Assembly: GCA_040255465.1 (NCBI GenBank)
Contig: JBDZVA010000010.1
Coordinates: 7,774 to 71,773, forward strand
From: UBA5793 sp040255465
GTDB lineage: Bacteria > Planctomycetota > Phycisphaerae > Phycisphaerales > UBA5793
Reading direction: 5' to 3'
DNA length: 64,000 bases
The notes below the pieces were generated by a model. It did no database searches. It saw only the letters and a program-made list of their open reading frames with translations, and had not been told where the DNA came from. The stretch's first letter is position 1. Every line of letters starts with the position of its first letter. Shown piece after piece: positions 52,605 to 61,747 of this stretch. The translations under genes were made by a program, and so were the position numbers.

Positions 52605-53681
52605 TCACCGGCCGTTCATCTTGACGATCTCAAGGCCGTCTTCCTGCTCGCATGGCACGATTCGCACCAGTTCGTTGATTACGTCGTCGCTGGAAACGTC
52701 TTCCGCCTCGGCCTCAAAGTTGACCATCACCCGGTGCCGCAACGCCGGCAACGCCATCTGCTGGATGTCACGGAATGAGACGGCAAACCGGCCGTCCACC
52801 ACCGCCCGAACCTTGGCGCCCAGAATCAGCGCCTGCGCGCCGCGTGGACTCACGCCGACCCGCACGTACCGGTTCGTCACAGACGGCGCGCTGGTTCCAC
52901 CCGGATGCGTGGCAAGCACCAGACGAATCGCATAATCCTGTACGTGGTCCGCCACCACCACGCCGCGAATCAGCTGCTGCGCGTGCAGAATATGCTCGGC
53001 GTCGATGATCGGCTTGACGTCCGGCAAACCCCCCGCCGTCGTGCGCTCCAGGATCTTGGTCATCTCCGCGCGCGTTGTGTACGGCACCACCAGCTTGAAC
53101 AGAAACCGATCCAGTTGCGCTTCGGGCAGCAGGTACGTCCCTTCCTGCTCGATGGGGTTCTGCGTCGCCAGCACGATGAACGGCTCGGTAAGTTTGTACG
53201 TCTTGCCCGCCACTGTCACGCGCCGCTCCTGCATGGCTTCGAGCAGCGCCGATTGCGTCTTGGGCGTCGCGCGATTCACCTCATCGGCCAGTACGATCTG
53301 CGCAAAAATCGGCCCGGCACGAAACTCCAGCGACCGCCGACCCGTCGAGCGGTTCTCCATCACGACGTTCGTGCCCACGATGTCCGCCGGCATGAGATCA
53401 GGCGTGAACTGAATGCGGCTGAATGGCAGCAGCAGCGCCTGCGAAAGCGTCCGCACCAGCAGCGTCTTGCCAAGTCCCGGCACGCCTTCGAGCAGGATGT
53501 GGCCGTTGGCGAACAGACCGACGAGAGTCAGATCGACGATCTCGTCCTGACCGACGATGATCTTGCCGATCTCGCTCTTGAGGCGGGTCAGCACGCCGCG
53601 CAGCGCCTCGCAGCGCTTGACGACTTCGGTGGCATTGTTTTGGAGCAGGCGCAGCTCCGGGAGTTGGAGCGCTTCAGCCAT
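52605..53681 (-). CDS. MoxR family AAA+ ATPase
   Basis: This 358-residue AAA+ ATPase has Walker A GVPGLGKT (66-73), Walker B VLADEVNRATPKTQSALLEAMQE and sensor 1 ATQNPIEQEGTYLLPEAQLDRF, all classic for MoxR. MoxR proteins act as chaperone-like remodellers with VWA-domain partners. ATG 53681 gives the normal start; the longer frame from 53783 runs into the previous gene and is rejected. It overlaps the large VWA gene by 8 bp. Confidence 0.95.
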   Translation of the reverse strand: MAEALQLPELRLLQNNATEVVKRCEALRGVLTRLKSEIGKIIVGQDEIVDLTLVGLFANGHILLEGVPGLGKTLLVRTLSQALLLPFSRIQFTPDLMPADIVGTNVVMENRSTGRRSLEFRAGPIFAQIVLADEVNRATPKTQSALLEAMQERRVTVAGKTYKLTEPFIVLATQNPIEQEGTYLLPEAQLDRFLFKLVVPYTTRAEMTKILERTTAGGLPDVKPIIDAEHILHAQQLIRGVVVADHVQDYAIRLVLATHPGGTSAPSVTNRYVRVGVSPRGAQALILGAKVRAVVDGRFAVSFRDIQQMALPALRHRVMVNFEAEAEDVSSDDVINELVRIVPCEQEDGLEIVKMNGR

Positions 53682-56600
53682 TGCCCGCGCCCCCCTGCGG
53701 TTTGTCCTTGTCCTGGCCCTGCTGACGGGCTCGGCGCTTCGCTTCAAGCAGGCGCGAGGTGTACGAGCCTTCGTCGGCGTCATCGGCCTTGGATTCGGGC
53801 CTGGCTCGCTCGGGTTTCACCTTCTTGAGTGAGCCATCGCCGCCCTCACCGCCGACCTCATCGAGATCAATGGCCGATCCTGCCGCGCCCGCATCGGCTT
53901 CGAAGCGCGCCTCCGCCGCCGCCTGCGCGTCCGCCACTTCCTGAGGCGTCTTGCGGCGCGAGGTCACGCGCTCCTGCACTTCGCTGCGCGTCTGCTTGAG
54001 TCGATCGAGGCTCTGTCCCGCCGTGGACGATCCGCCGTGCATCATCGCGTACAGGCGCCGACGCAACGCAATCGGATCAATCGCCAGCCGCCGCGCTGCC
54101 ACGTCCATCAGAAACAGCGAGGCGGCGATGATCGCCATCAGCGGCCAGATATCCGTCAGGCTCTTGGGCGTCTCGAGTCCTTCGCGGTTGAACAGGTCCG
54201 CCTGCTTCGGATCGCCGGGCAGGTCCCGCCCGTGCGTCGCCTGGTAGACCGCCTGCAACAGCGGAGCGTTGTCGCGAAGCGAGCTGAATTCCGGGCTGTA
54301 CGGCACCGACACCCCAGACTGAATCGAGCTTCGATCCCCTTCGGGATTCTCGTAGATCATGTTGGCGATCCACGAGCCTTCCCGATCGACGGTGTATTCG
54401 CCGCGCCACTTGCCCGGCCCGATCTGCTGCAGGTTGAAGAGCTGCTCCTTGAGATCGGGCGAAATCACCACGCCGGAGATCTTGCCGAAGTTGGCGAACG
54501 AGTTGTCCGACCCGAGCACATTCACTTCGACGACGGCCTTGTTGCCCTCGACGCGCGTGGACTGCTGGATGTTGGACGGCGCCGCCGGACGCATCGACCA
54601 GCGCACGATCTGCTCCCAGAAAGCCTGGAAGTCGGCCCAGTCCACCCACGCCAGCGCCCATCGACTGCTCACGTCGGACGTGAACGCCACGCTCTTGCCC
54701 AGGCCGTATTGCCACTGCGCCATGATCGGATCGCGATCGCCGAAGTTGCTCACGATCTCCGGGTCATAGCCGGGTCGCGGCGCGGTGAGCACGTAACCCT
54801 GCACGGTCGGGAGTGCAGGCCAGCGACCCACGAACGGGCCGGGACGCCCCGTCGGCTGATGAATGGTCTGGTACGTCTCGCCCTCGACGATGAGCGAGCG
54901 TCGAACAATCATCGCTTCCTTGATGAAGATCTTGGGCATCTGGTTTGGCCGCTGCGGGTTGTACGCCGTGCCTCCCGTCTGCCGGGCGATGTTGGCCATC
55001 TGCTGCACGTCCTGCGGGTTGCCATGCCCGCCGGCGATGACCGTCGAAATGGAAATCTTGGCCGCGATGAACTGGTTGAGCATCGCCTGGGACGGCGGGC
55101 TCGGATCGCCATCGGAAATGATGATGACGTGCTTCTGCCCGGCCTTGTTGTTCTGCAGCGCGGTCAGCGCCATCTGCATCGACGGCGTGAAGTCCGGCAT
55201 GTCGCCCATGGTCATCTTCTTGATCGCGCTGATCGGCGCCGACTTGTCGCCCGCCGGTCCGAGTGGAAACACCCAGTTGCATCCGTTGTTGGGTCCGCCG
55301 ACGCCCCAGTCAAAGTCGATCACGCCTACATCATCCAGCCGGCTCAGCGCTTCGACGGCCGAGATGGCGCACTGCTGGCCCCAGTAGTTGCCCTGCGGAA
55401 TCTCGCTGCTGTGCATGATGCACACCAGCGCGCCTTTGGGCATCTGGCTCTTTTCCGGCGGGTCGAGCCGCACGGGAAGGGCCTTGGAGACTTCGCTGTT
55501 GATCCACCCGCCGGCGCCGAAACTGTCCGGCCCGCCGAGCATGATCAGCCCCCCGCCGATGTCATGCACATAACGCCGCAGCGCATCATCCACGCCGGCG
55601 CCGAACGCATGCGCCGGCACATTCGCCAGAACAATGGAGTCGTAGGCTGAGAGAAACAGCAGATCGCTCGTCACCTCGTTGGGCAGCGCCGTATCCACGT
55701 CAATTGCCGCATCATGCATGGCCGCACGGAACGACGCGGTTTCCTCAGCAACTTCGTGAATCACCAGCACCCGACCCTCGCCGCCCACCACCACCACGGC
55801 GTCGGCGCGGTTGTTGCTGGCGATCGGATCGTCATCAGGATTATCCGGCTCGAAGACGGCGCGAAAGCGCTGCGGCCCCTTCTGCGAGAGCGTCAGCGTC
55901 ACCGTGCGGACGTTGATCCCCTCATCCAGCGCCACCGGCACGCTCATGCTCGATTGCTCTTCCGGACTCAGATCAATCAGCGTGTCATTCTGATAGAGCG
56001 AGAGGCGCCCGGTCGTCGCCTGGCGGCTGCGCAGCGCAAAGCGAAGCGAGATCGGCTGGCCTTCGCGCGCCATGGACGGCGCCATGATCCGCTCGAACAG
56101 CACTTCCTTCTGATAGTCGTACGTCAGTTTGAGAACATCGATGGGAATCTTGTTGGCCTGGGCGATCTCCGCCACGGCCATCACGTTGCCCGTCGTCTCG
56201 TTGCCGTCGCTGACCAGCACAAATCGCACCGCCGAGTCGCGCGGGGCGATCGCCAGACCCAGCCGCACTGCGTGGGCGAGGTTCGTCGCGTTGCGTTCTT
56301 CGATCGTGGTGCCAGGGTCAAGGATCGTCGCGCGATCCACCGCCTGCACAACCCGCGCTTCGCCGCCAATGTTGATCACCCCGAGGCGGTCGAAAGGCTG
56401 CTTGCCCTCCGGGTCGTCCGACGCTTGGCGCAGGTAGTCCAGCGCGTAAGCCTCAAGCTGATGCGAAATCGAGTTGCTCCGGTCGATCATGAGAATGACC
56501 GTCATGCTCTCGCTGCGCTCGAGCCACTTGGGCTGGGCGATCGTCACGGCGATGAGCACAACAACCAGCGACCGCAGCGAGCAGATGATGCCCCGCCGCA

Positions 56601-56706
56601 CCACCGACATACCGGTCAGATGCCTCCACCCGAACCAGACGATGGGAACGATGAGCAGTGAAAGCAACAGGGCGCCGGGATTGTCGAACTGAATGGGCAA
56701 ATCCAT
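53674..56706 (-). CDS. Large double-VWA membrane protein, first gene of the MoxR operon
   Basis: This 1010-residue protein has two N-terminal helices (about 10-27, 40-58), then a VWA-like domain with MIDAS MIDRSNSIS near residue 74. A GATase-like segment (YDSIVLANVPAHAFG...GGGLIMLGGPDSFG) precedes a second VWA-like region (HVIIISDGDPSPPSQ). A late helix IWPLMAIIAASLFLMDVAAR is followed by a long charged C-terminal tail rich in Glu, Lys and Gln. It is the first gene of the operon; the promoter should lie in 56707-56862. Confidence 0.84.
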   Translation of the reverse strand: MDLPIQFDNPGALLLSLLIVPIVWFGWRHLTGMSVVRRGIICSLRSLVVVLIAVTIAQPKWLERSESMTVILMIDRSNSISHQLEAYALDYLRQASDDPEGKQPFDRLGVINIGGEARVVQAVDRATILDPGTTIEERNATNLAHAVRLGLAIAPRDSAVRFVLVSDGNETTGNVMAVAEIAQANKIPIDVLKLTYDYQKEVLFERIMAPSMAREGQPISLRFALRSRQATTGRLSLYQNDTLIDLSPEEQSSMSVPVALDEGINVRTVTLTLSQKGPQRFRAVFEPDNPDDDPIASNNRADAVVVVGGEGRVLVIHEVAEETASFRAAMHDAAIDVDTALPNEVTSDLLFLSAYDSIVLANVPAHAFGAGVDDALRRYVHDIGGGLIMLGGPDSFGAGGWINSEVSKALPVRLDPPEKSQMPKGALVCIMHSSEIPQGNYWGQQCAISAVEALSRLDDVGVIDFDWGVGGPNNGCNWVFPLGPAGDKSAPISAIKKMTMGDMPDFTPSMQMALTALQNNKAGQKHVIIISDGDPSPPSQAMLNQFIAAKISISTVIAGGHGNPQDVQQMANIARQTGGTAYNPQRPNQMPKIFIKEAMIVRRSLIVEGETYQTIHQPTGRPGPFVGRWPALPTVQGYVLTAPRPGYDPEIVSNFGDRDPIMAQWQYGLGKSVAFTSDVSSRWALAWVDWADFQAFWEQIVRWSMRPAAPSNIQQSTRVEGNKAVVEVNVLGSDNSFANFGKISGVVISPDLKEQLFNLQQIGPGKWRGEYTVDREGSWIANMIYENPEGDRSSIQSGVSVPYSPEFSSLRDNAPLLQAVYQATHGRDLPGDPKQADLFNREGLETPKSLTDIWPLMAIIAASLFLMDVAARRLAIDPIALRRRLYAMMHGGSSTAGQSLDRLKQTRSEVQERVTSRRKTPQEVADAQAAAEARFEADAGAAGSAIDLDEVGGEGGDGSLKKVKPERARPESKADDADEGSYTSRLLEAKRRARQQGQDKDKPQGGAGNG

Positions 56707-56862
56707 CAGCCTCGCACTGGCGTGTGTCCGGCCGCCGCGACGCGACGGTCATGGCATTATACCGAAGGCGATGGCGCGCATGTCGCAACCGGGCGCAGAA
56801 TTCCATCAGCGGTTCATCAGATCGTTTCTGGATCGGTCGGCCGACTCGCGATCGGGTTCGCG

Positions 56863-57411
56863 TCAGGTGGCCAGCGCCGGAGCGGGAATCGGCATGTCGT
56901 ACTCGCGCGCCGTCTTCTTGGCGCCGCGCGGCAGGCCGATTGTCTGGGCTGTGATCTTGTCCTGCAGCCGCATGACCCCTTCGATGAGCGCCTCAGGACG
57001 GGGCGGACATCCGGGCACATAGATATCCACCGGGACGACGAGATCAACGCCCTTGACCACGTGGTAGCCATACTTGAAGTACGGTCCGCCGCCCACCGTG
57101 CACGCCCCCATGGCGATGACGTACTTCGGATCGGGCATCTGCTCGTAGAGACGCCGCACGCGCGACGCCATCTTATAGGTCACCGTTCCCGCAACGATCA
57201 TCAGGTCCGACTGGCGGGGCGTCGCGCGAAAGGCGCCGGCCCCGAAGCGGTCCAGGTCAAACCGCGAAGCGCCCAGCGCCATCATCTCAATGGCGCAGCA
57301 CGCCAGACCGAAGGTCATCGGCCAGATGCTCGACTTTCGCGCCCAGTTGAGCGCAAAATCGACGCCGGTGATGATCAGGTTCTCTTCGAAACGGTTCTCA
57401 ATCCAACTCAT
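56863..57411 (-). CDS. nuoB: NADH-quinone oxidoreductase subunit B
   Basis: This 182-residue subunit holds the N2 4Fe-4S cluster of complex I. Ligands are C38-C39 in GLACCAIEMM, C104 in MGACTVGGGPY and C135 in VPGCPPRPE, all present. It is unlinked to other nuo genes in the window: the neighbours are the VWA operon and a secreted protein. The short C-terminal tail after IGLPRGAKK is normal. Confidence 0.95.
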   Translation of the reverse strand: MSWIENRFEENLIITGVDFALNWARKSSIWPMTFGLACCAIEMMALGASRFDLDRFGAGAFRATPRQSDLMIVAGTVTYKMASRVRRLYEQMPDPKYVIAMGACTVGGGPYFKYGYHVVKGVDLVVPVDIYVPGCPPRPEALIEGVMRLQDKITAQTIGLPRGAKKTAREYDMPIPAPALAT

Positions 57412-57537
57412 GGTCGATCCGGTTCCATGTCCAGAAGCGGGCGGGGCGCCCGCGGTGGTTTATTGTGAGTTCGATCATAGTTCCATCGTCGGCAATGAAC
57501 CACCACAAAAGACCCGACCAGCAACCTCATCCGGGAG

Positions 57538-57573
57538 AAAAAAAGAACGGGTCGCCGGTTTCCCGGCGACCCG
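57538..57573 (-). terminator. Rho-independent terminator
   Basis: An 11-bp perfect stem, CGGGTCGCCGG (57548-57558) with CCGGCGACCCG (57563-57573) and a 4-nt loop, is followed on the minus strand by a T-rich run (seven T, 57544-57538). It lies 28 bp after the stop of the STN-like gene at 57602. Confidence 0.9.
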
Positions 57574-57601
57574 CAGTCACGGTCAAAGTTGCCGCATGGA
57601 T

Positions 57602-58543
57602 TCACTTGCCCGGATCGCCCGAGTCAATCACGCGGCCGCCGACGAGCACCGGAATGCTCGACTCTTCGATATCGATGATCTTGGCGATGCCCCAGTCACC
57701 GGTCAGCGTGACGTAACGGGGAGCGGGAATGGCATGGGCCAGACCCATCGCACCGCCGGCGTTGGCCGACGAGCCGGCGCCGCGCACGCGTGCGGGGGCG
57801 AACGGGTAGCCGCCGACCTGCCGATGCAGGTAGTCGGTCGCGTTGATGATCAGGTTGCCGCGGAAGTAGCGAATGCTGCCGCCGTCACCACCGAGCGATT
57901 CCCACTGGTTGGGCTCGACGATGGAGGTGATGATGTCGATCAGTTCCTGGGCCTGAGTGGCTTCATCACCGCGAACTATTTTGTTCTGATTCTGCTGATT
58001 GCCACTGCCGAAGATGCTGCCGCTGCTGCTGCCGCCCTGTCCGCTCTGCGAGGCGCTCTGGAGCACCTGGTTGAGGTCGAGCTGCGGAGCGTTGTCAAAT
58101 CGCGGCGGCGTGAAGAGCAGTTCGCGCACCGGGTAGATGCGGACGTACTTCTCTTTGTTCAGTTGGGCCTTGGTGCCAATCTCGACAAAGCCGTCGCCGA
58201 GCACCCAGGTCGTCTCCTCATCCGTCGCCTGCTTCATGATGAGTTCGAGGATCGTGAGCAGCGAGGTGGGGTTCTTGAGTTGCAGCGTGATCTTGGCGTT
58301 GGGATCGAACCCTTCACCAAAACCCTGCTCGTTCCACTTGGCGAGAACGTCCAGCCCCGCGAGTTCGGAAAGGAACCCGACGACCGAACGGAATTCGTGA
58401 CCGCTGAAATTCACTTCGGGAAGCTGCGTGTTGAGCAGCTTGCCCAGCGCGATAGACCGGGCCTGCTGATCCTGCGCCGAGGCCACAGCCACTGCACCAC
58501 CCAGAACAGCCGTCGCGGCGAGAGTCATGATGAAACGACGCAT
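57602..58543 (-). CDS. Secreted protein with secretin/TonB short N-terminal-like domain
   Basis: This 313-residue protein has a signal peptide (about 1-24, ending ASAQD). Residues 30-115 (LPEVNFSGHEFRSVVGFLSELAGLDVLAKW...DPNAKITLQLKNPTSLLTILELIMKQ) match the style of STN/secretin N-domains found in many planctomycete proteins. A Ser/Gly/Gln-rich linker (about 165-185) separates a second domain with NLIINATDYLHRQV, a secretin-like N-domain strand-helix unit. The secretin pore itself is absent. AGGAG lies seven bases before ATG 58543. Its role is unknown. Confidence 0.75.
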   Translation of the reverse strand: MRRFIMTLAATAVLGGAVAVASAQDQQARSIALGKLLNTQLPEVNFSGHEFRSVVGFLSELAGLDVLAKWNEQGFGEGFDPNAKITLQLKNPTSLLTILELIMKQATDEETTWVLGDGFVEIGTKAQLNKEKYVRIYPVRELLFTPPRFDNAPQLDLNQVLQSASQSGQGGSSSGSIFGSGNQQNQNKIVRGDEATQAQELIDIITSIVEPNQWESLGGDGGSIRYFRGNLIINATDYLHRQVGGYPFAPARVRGAGSSANAGGAMGLAHAIPAPRYVTLTGDWGIAKIIDIEESSIPVLVGGRVIDSGDPGK

Positions 58544-58741
58544 GAGAAATCTCCTTGCCTGATAGAGGCCACGGGCGGTCGCTCTTGCCGCCCTCAATAC
58601 TCTGGATGATAGCACCACCCCGGGCTGGCACAATCTGCCCGAATCTCGACCGATTGTTCCGCCTTCGGTCTCCCGAATCCACATCGGCACAATAGGCGCC
58701 TCGATTCCAGATCCGCCCCCAATGCCGCCGCGTCAACCGTT

Positions 58742-60502
58742 TTATTGGCCGGCGCCCGTTGGATCGTCAAACGCCTCCAGCGTCGTCACCGTCGCCAGCA
58801 GCACCGACGCCGTCGCCGCCGTCGGCATTGTCTGGTCGCACACGCCCGTTCGCACCCCCCCCGTGGCCAGGTCGGGGTTTCGCGTCCGATACCGGTCCGC
58901 ATCCCGCACCTGCAATTGCCGCAAAAACCGCATCGATCGCTGGAGATTGAGAATCTGCGCCGCCTTCTCCTCCGCCGGGGTGCACTGCGCGTTGCCCAGC
59001 ATGAGAGCGCAGAACGTGACCAGTTGGGCCGCGTGCCAGTCCGGCTCGATCGTCGGCCGATACCGCAGCGCTCCTATCAGGTCCGGCTCGACCGCCTCGC
59101 CCGGAAGCCGGCCCGGCTGGGCCGCCAGCAGCCGATCCCGCAGCCCCCGCAACGCTGGCAGCGACGGAATGGCGCTTCCATCTCTCGCCAGTTCGATTTC
59201 CGCCAGACAGAGCCACGGCATGAGCAGTGGCTGCAGTTCCACCCCCGCCGATCGCCACGCCGCATCAACCACCTCGCGCGTTCCCAGCGCCGCCGCCACG
59301 AGTGCCCGATCCTCCGGCGACAGGTTTTGCCCAAACCCGCGATCAGTCCGATACGCCCGCTGCGCTCCATCCTGCACCGCGGTGGCCAGATCGCGCAGTT
59401 CGTCGGTCATCTCCTGCGAATCGAGTTGCTGTAGCGCCAGATGAACCAGCGCCGACGCCCGTGCATCCTGTCCCACAACCAGCCGCGTTGCTTCATCGCT
59501 GGACAGCAGGTTGAGCAGGCCGATCGCCGCCGAGCGCGCCGTCGAGGCCGCCGCCGGCTGGTCCTTTGCGACAGATGAATACCTCAACAGCGCCAGCGCC
59601 GTCAACGCATGATCCGCCAGCGAACCGCGATCCTGCAGCCGGCGATCCGAATGCGGCAGGTAATCGCCCAAAAGCATTCGATAGTGCGGATCCTCCGGAA
59701 ACGGCAACGTCGTGCGTTCGAGGTACGCCGCCGCCGAGTCCGCCATGGCCCGGATCTCCGCGACATCAATAGATTCGAGCGGCACCGGCCGACTGCCCCG
59801 GTACAGAAAACTCGCGGGGCCGTTGCGCGTCGCCTGCGCCAGGTGGAGCGTTTCAAAACTCCAGATGCGGATCGTCCCGTCGCCGATCTCGAGATCGACC
59901 CGGTCGATCGAGACGCCGCACGCGCTCAGCAGCGAGACGATCGCGCTCGACGGCCGGGTGTCAAACGCCAGCATCTCCGCGGGAAAGACCGCATAACTCT
60001 CCGCGCCGCGCCGCAGCAGCAACCCGTCGATCCCCGGACGGATGTTTTCGAGCACGCGATCCAGCGACGTGGCGCGGATGCGCTTGGGCGAGTGTGCAAA
60101 ATCAATCTCCAGCGTCCGAAACGGTGAAGCGAGGAACGCCTCCCGCTTGTCGGCTCGAACGTCCGAGTCATCCACACCCCCGGCCGTCTGATACGCCGAA
60201 GACATCGCCCGCCGCGTCGCCCCCGTCAGGGCTCGCGTCGAGGGCTTGTCCAGGTTTGTCGCATCAATGCTCGAGCCCGCCCCCATGGGACGGCCGGCAA
60301 ACCGGATCCCCACCCACACCCCCACGCACCCCTTGGGCAGAGCCGCGTCCGTCGGCGTCTCCCACGCCTCCAGCCACTTGGACACCTCGTCAAAGGTCTT
60401 CAGCGCCTCACTGGGGTCGACCTGCGTCGCCGGCGCGGTGCTTCGCTGCCCCAGGACCGCCGTCGTCAGCATGAGACAGGCGCTGATCGCCAGCACCATC
60501 AT
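58742..60502 (-). CDS. Large hypothetical secreted protein
   Basis: This protein of about 586 residues starts with MMVLAISACLMLTTAVLGQ, a signal peptide. An N-terminal domain to about residue 260 is mixed alpha/beta. The rest is long helical repeats (DHALTALALLRYSS, ALVHLALQQLDS, RALVAAALGTREVVDAAW) reminiscent of an alpha/alpha-barrel or HEAT-like solenoid as in prenyltransferase-like repeat proteins; that likeness is inference. The start is uncertain because the frame is open to 60709 but lacks a good ribosome-binding site. The 198-bp gap to the STN-like gene shows no feature. Confidence 0.65.
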   Translation of the reverse strand: MMVLAISACLMLTTAVLGQRSTAPATQVDPSEALKTFDEVSKWLEAWETPTDAALPKGCVGVWVGIRFAGRPMGAGSSIDATNLDKPSTRALTGATRRAMSSAYQTAGGVDDSDVRADKREAFLASPFRTLEIDFAHSPKRIRATSLDRVLENIRPGIDGLLLRRGAESYAVFPAEMLAFDTRPSSAIVSLLSACGVSIDRVDLEIGDGTIRIWSFETLHLAQATRNGPASFLYRGSRPVPLESIDVAEIRAMADSAAAYLERTTLPFPEDPHYRMLLGDYLPHSDRRLQDRGSLADHALTALALLRYSSVAKDQPAAASTARSAAIGLLNLLSSDEATRLVVGQDARASALVHLALQQLDSQEMTDELRDLATAVQDGAQRAYRTDRGFGQNLSPEDRALVAAALGTREVVDAAWRSAGVELQPLLMPWLCLAEIELARDGSAIPSLPALRGLRDRLLAAQPGRLPGEAVEPDLIGALRYRPTIEPDWHAAQLVTFCALMLGNAQCTPAEEKAAQILNLQRSMRFLRQLQVRDADRYRTRNPDLATGGVRTGVCDQTMPTAATASVLLATVTTLEAFDDPTGAGQ

Positions 60503-60647
60503 GTTGCCGCCACGCCACGTCCCTGCACCATCCCACCGGGGAAAGCCCCTACCGACGCGCCACCACCCGCCGCGGGCCGCTATTCCCGGACCTCCGGCCG
60601 TGGCACGGCAATTGATCCCTCTCCCAACAGACAACTGGAGATCAGAC

Positions 60648-60728
60648 ATGCTCAATACATTCCTCCTGACCGACAACCGCCGGCGACTCCTGCTGCTGAC
60701 GATACTCATGTTCGCGGCTCTCTGCTAA
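60648..60728 (+). CDS. Micro-ORF encoding a 26-residue hydrophobic peptide
   Basis: ATG 60648 has CTGGAG with GGAG eight bases upstream and opens a 26-codon frame: a short polar start, RRR, then the hydrophobic stretch LLLLTILMFAAL and a terminal Cys. It could insert in the membrane as a small single-helix protein. It lies in the gap between the divergent secreted-protein gene and uppS. A leader peptide or a chance frame is possible. Confidence 0.4.
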   Translation: MLNTFLLTDNRRRLLLLTILMFAALC

Positions 60729-60784
60729 GCAAGGGCGCTGCCGACCGGTCCAAGACGATTCAAACCTTCCGCGGCCCGCGGCAA

Positions 60785-61603
60785 TCACGAATTGCTGTGG
60801 TCGAGGCCGCCAAAGCGCCGGTGCCGACTCGCGTAGTCGCGAATCGCCGCGCGCAATCCCTCCACGCCGAAGTCCGGCCAGAGTGTCTTGGTCACATACA
60901 GCTCCGCATAACTGATCTGCCACAGCAGGTAGTTGCTGATGCGCATTTCACCCGCCGTGCGAATCAGCAGATCAGGGTCAGGCGCCTCGGGCACATACAG
61001 GTGCTTGCGGATCGTCTCTTCGTTGATGTCATCCACCCGCAGAGCCCCGGCTTCCACCTTCGATGCAATCGCCTTCACCGCGTCGGTGATCTCTGCACGT
61101 GAGCCATAATTGATCGCCAGCACGAGCTTCAACCCGCTGCAATGCCGCGTCGCCTCGATCGTCCGATCGAGTTCTTCGAGCACGCGCTTGGGCAGGCCGA
61201 TCCGACGCCCGCACTGAATGAACCGAATGTTGTTGTCGATCATCTCCTGCCGCTCGGCAATGAGATAGTCCTCGTAGAGGCTCATGAGAAAGTCGACTTC
61301 ATCCTCCGGCCGCTTCCAGTTCTCAATCGAAAAACTGTACAGCGTCAGCGCCTCGAGCCCGAGGTGAGCACACTCCGTCACCACCGCCCGCACCGATTGA
61401 GCGCCCGTCTTGTGCCCGTGGACGCGCGGCAGACCCCGCTCCACCGCCCAGCGGCCGTTGCCGTCCATGATGATCGCGATGCTGCGCGGCAGCCGGTCCG
61501 CCGGCACATCCGGCAGACGCAACTCCGGCGTGGGAATGGGAATGGGTCGCATGGATCCAGCCGTCTGTTCAATCTTCTCCGCGGCGCTACTCATCGAAGC
61601 CAT
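60785..61603 (-). CDS. uppS: Undecaprenyl diphosphate synthase (isoprenyl transferase)
   Basis: This 272-residue cis-prenyltransferase makes the C55 lipid carrier for cell-wall and glycan synthesis. Motifs are IIMDGNGRWA (catalytic Asp47), RVHGHKTG, LTLYSFSIENWKRP and the C-terminal DLLIRTAGEMRISNYLLWQISYAELYVT. The first 30 residues are a Pro-rich extension. Either M1 or M4 could be the start. No cdsA or other isoprenoid gene follows in this window. Confidence 0.95.
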   Translation of the reverse strand: MASMSSAAEKIEQTAGSMRPIPIPTPELRLPDVPADRLPRSIAIIMDGNGRWAVERGLPRVHGHKTGAQSVRAVVTECAHLGLEALTLYSFSIENWKRPEDEVDFLMSLYEDYLIAERQEMIDNNIRFIQCGRRIGLPKRVLEELDRTIEATRHCSGLKLVLAINYGSRAEITDAVKAIASKVEAGALRVDDINEETIRKHLYVPEAPDPDLLIRTAGEMRISNYLLWQISYAELYVTKTLWPDFGVEGLRAAIRDYASRHRRFGGLDHSNS

Positions 61604-61747
61604 TGTATCACTCCCGCCGACTCGATCGGCCCTCCAGACGCTTCTGAAACACGCGATTCACATCTCCCAATCGATCAGAAAGCAATTGACAGCCGCCCAA
61701 TCCCAGTGCATCCTTGTCATCGGCCGCCCTCCGGAGAAATGATCATC

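Noticed and set aside
54037..55650. 537-residue plus-strand frame opposite the large VWA gene
   Set aside because: It is Arg/His-rich without motifs and overlaps a gene with clear VWA features and operon overlaps.
57290..58609. 439-residue plus-strand frame opposite nuoB and the STN-like gene
   Set aside because: It spans two unrelated real genes and a terminator, so it cannot be one gene.
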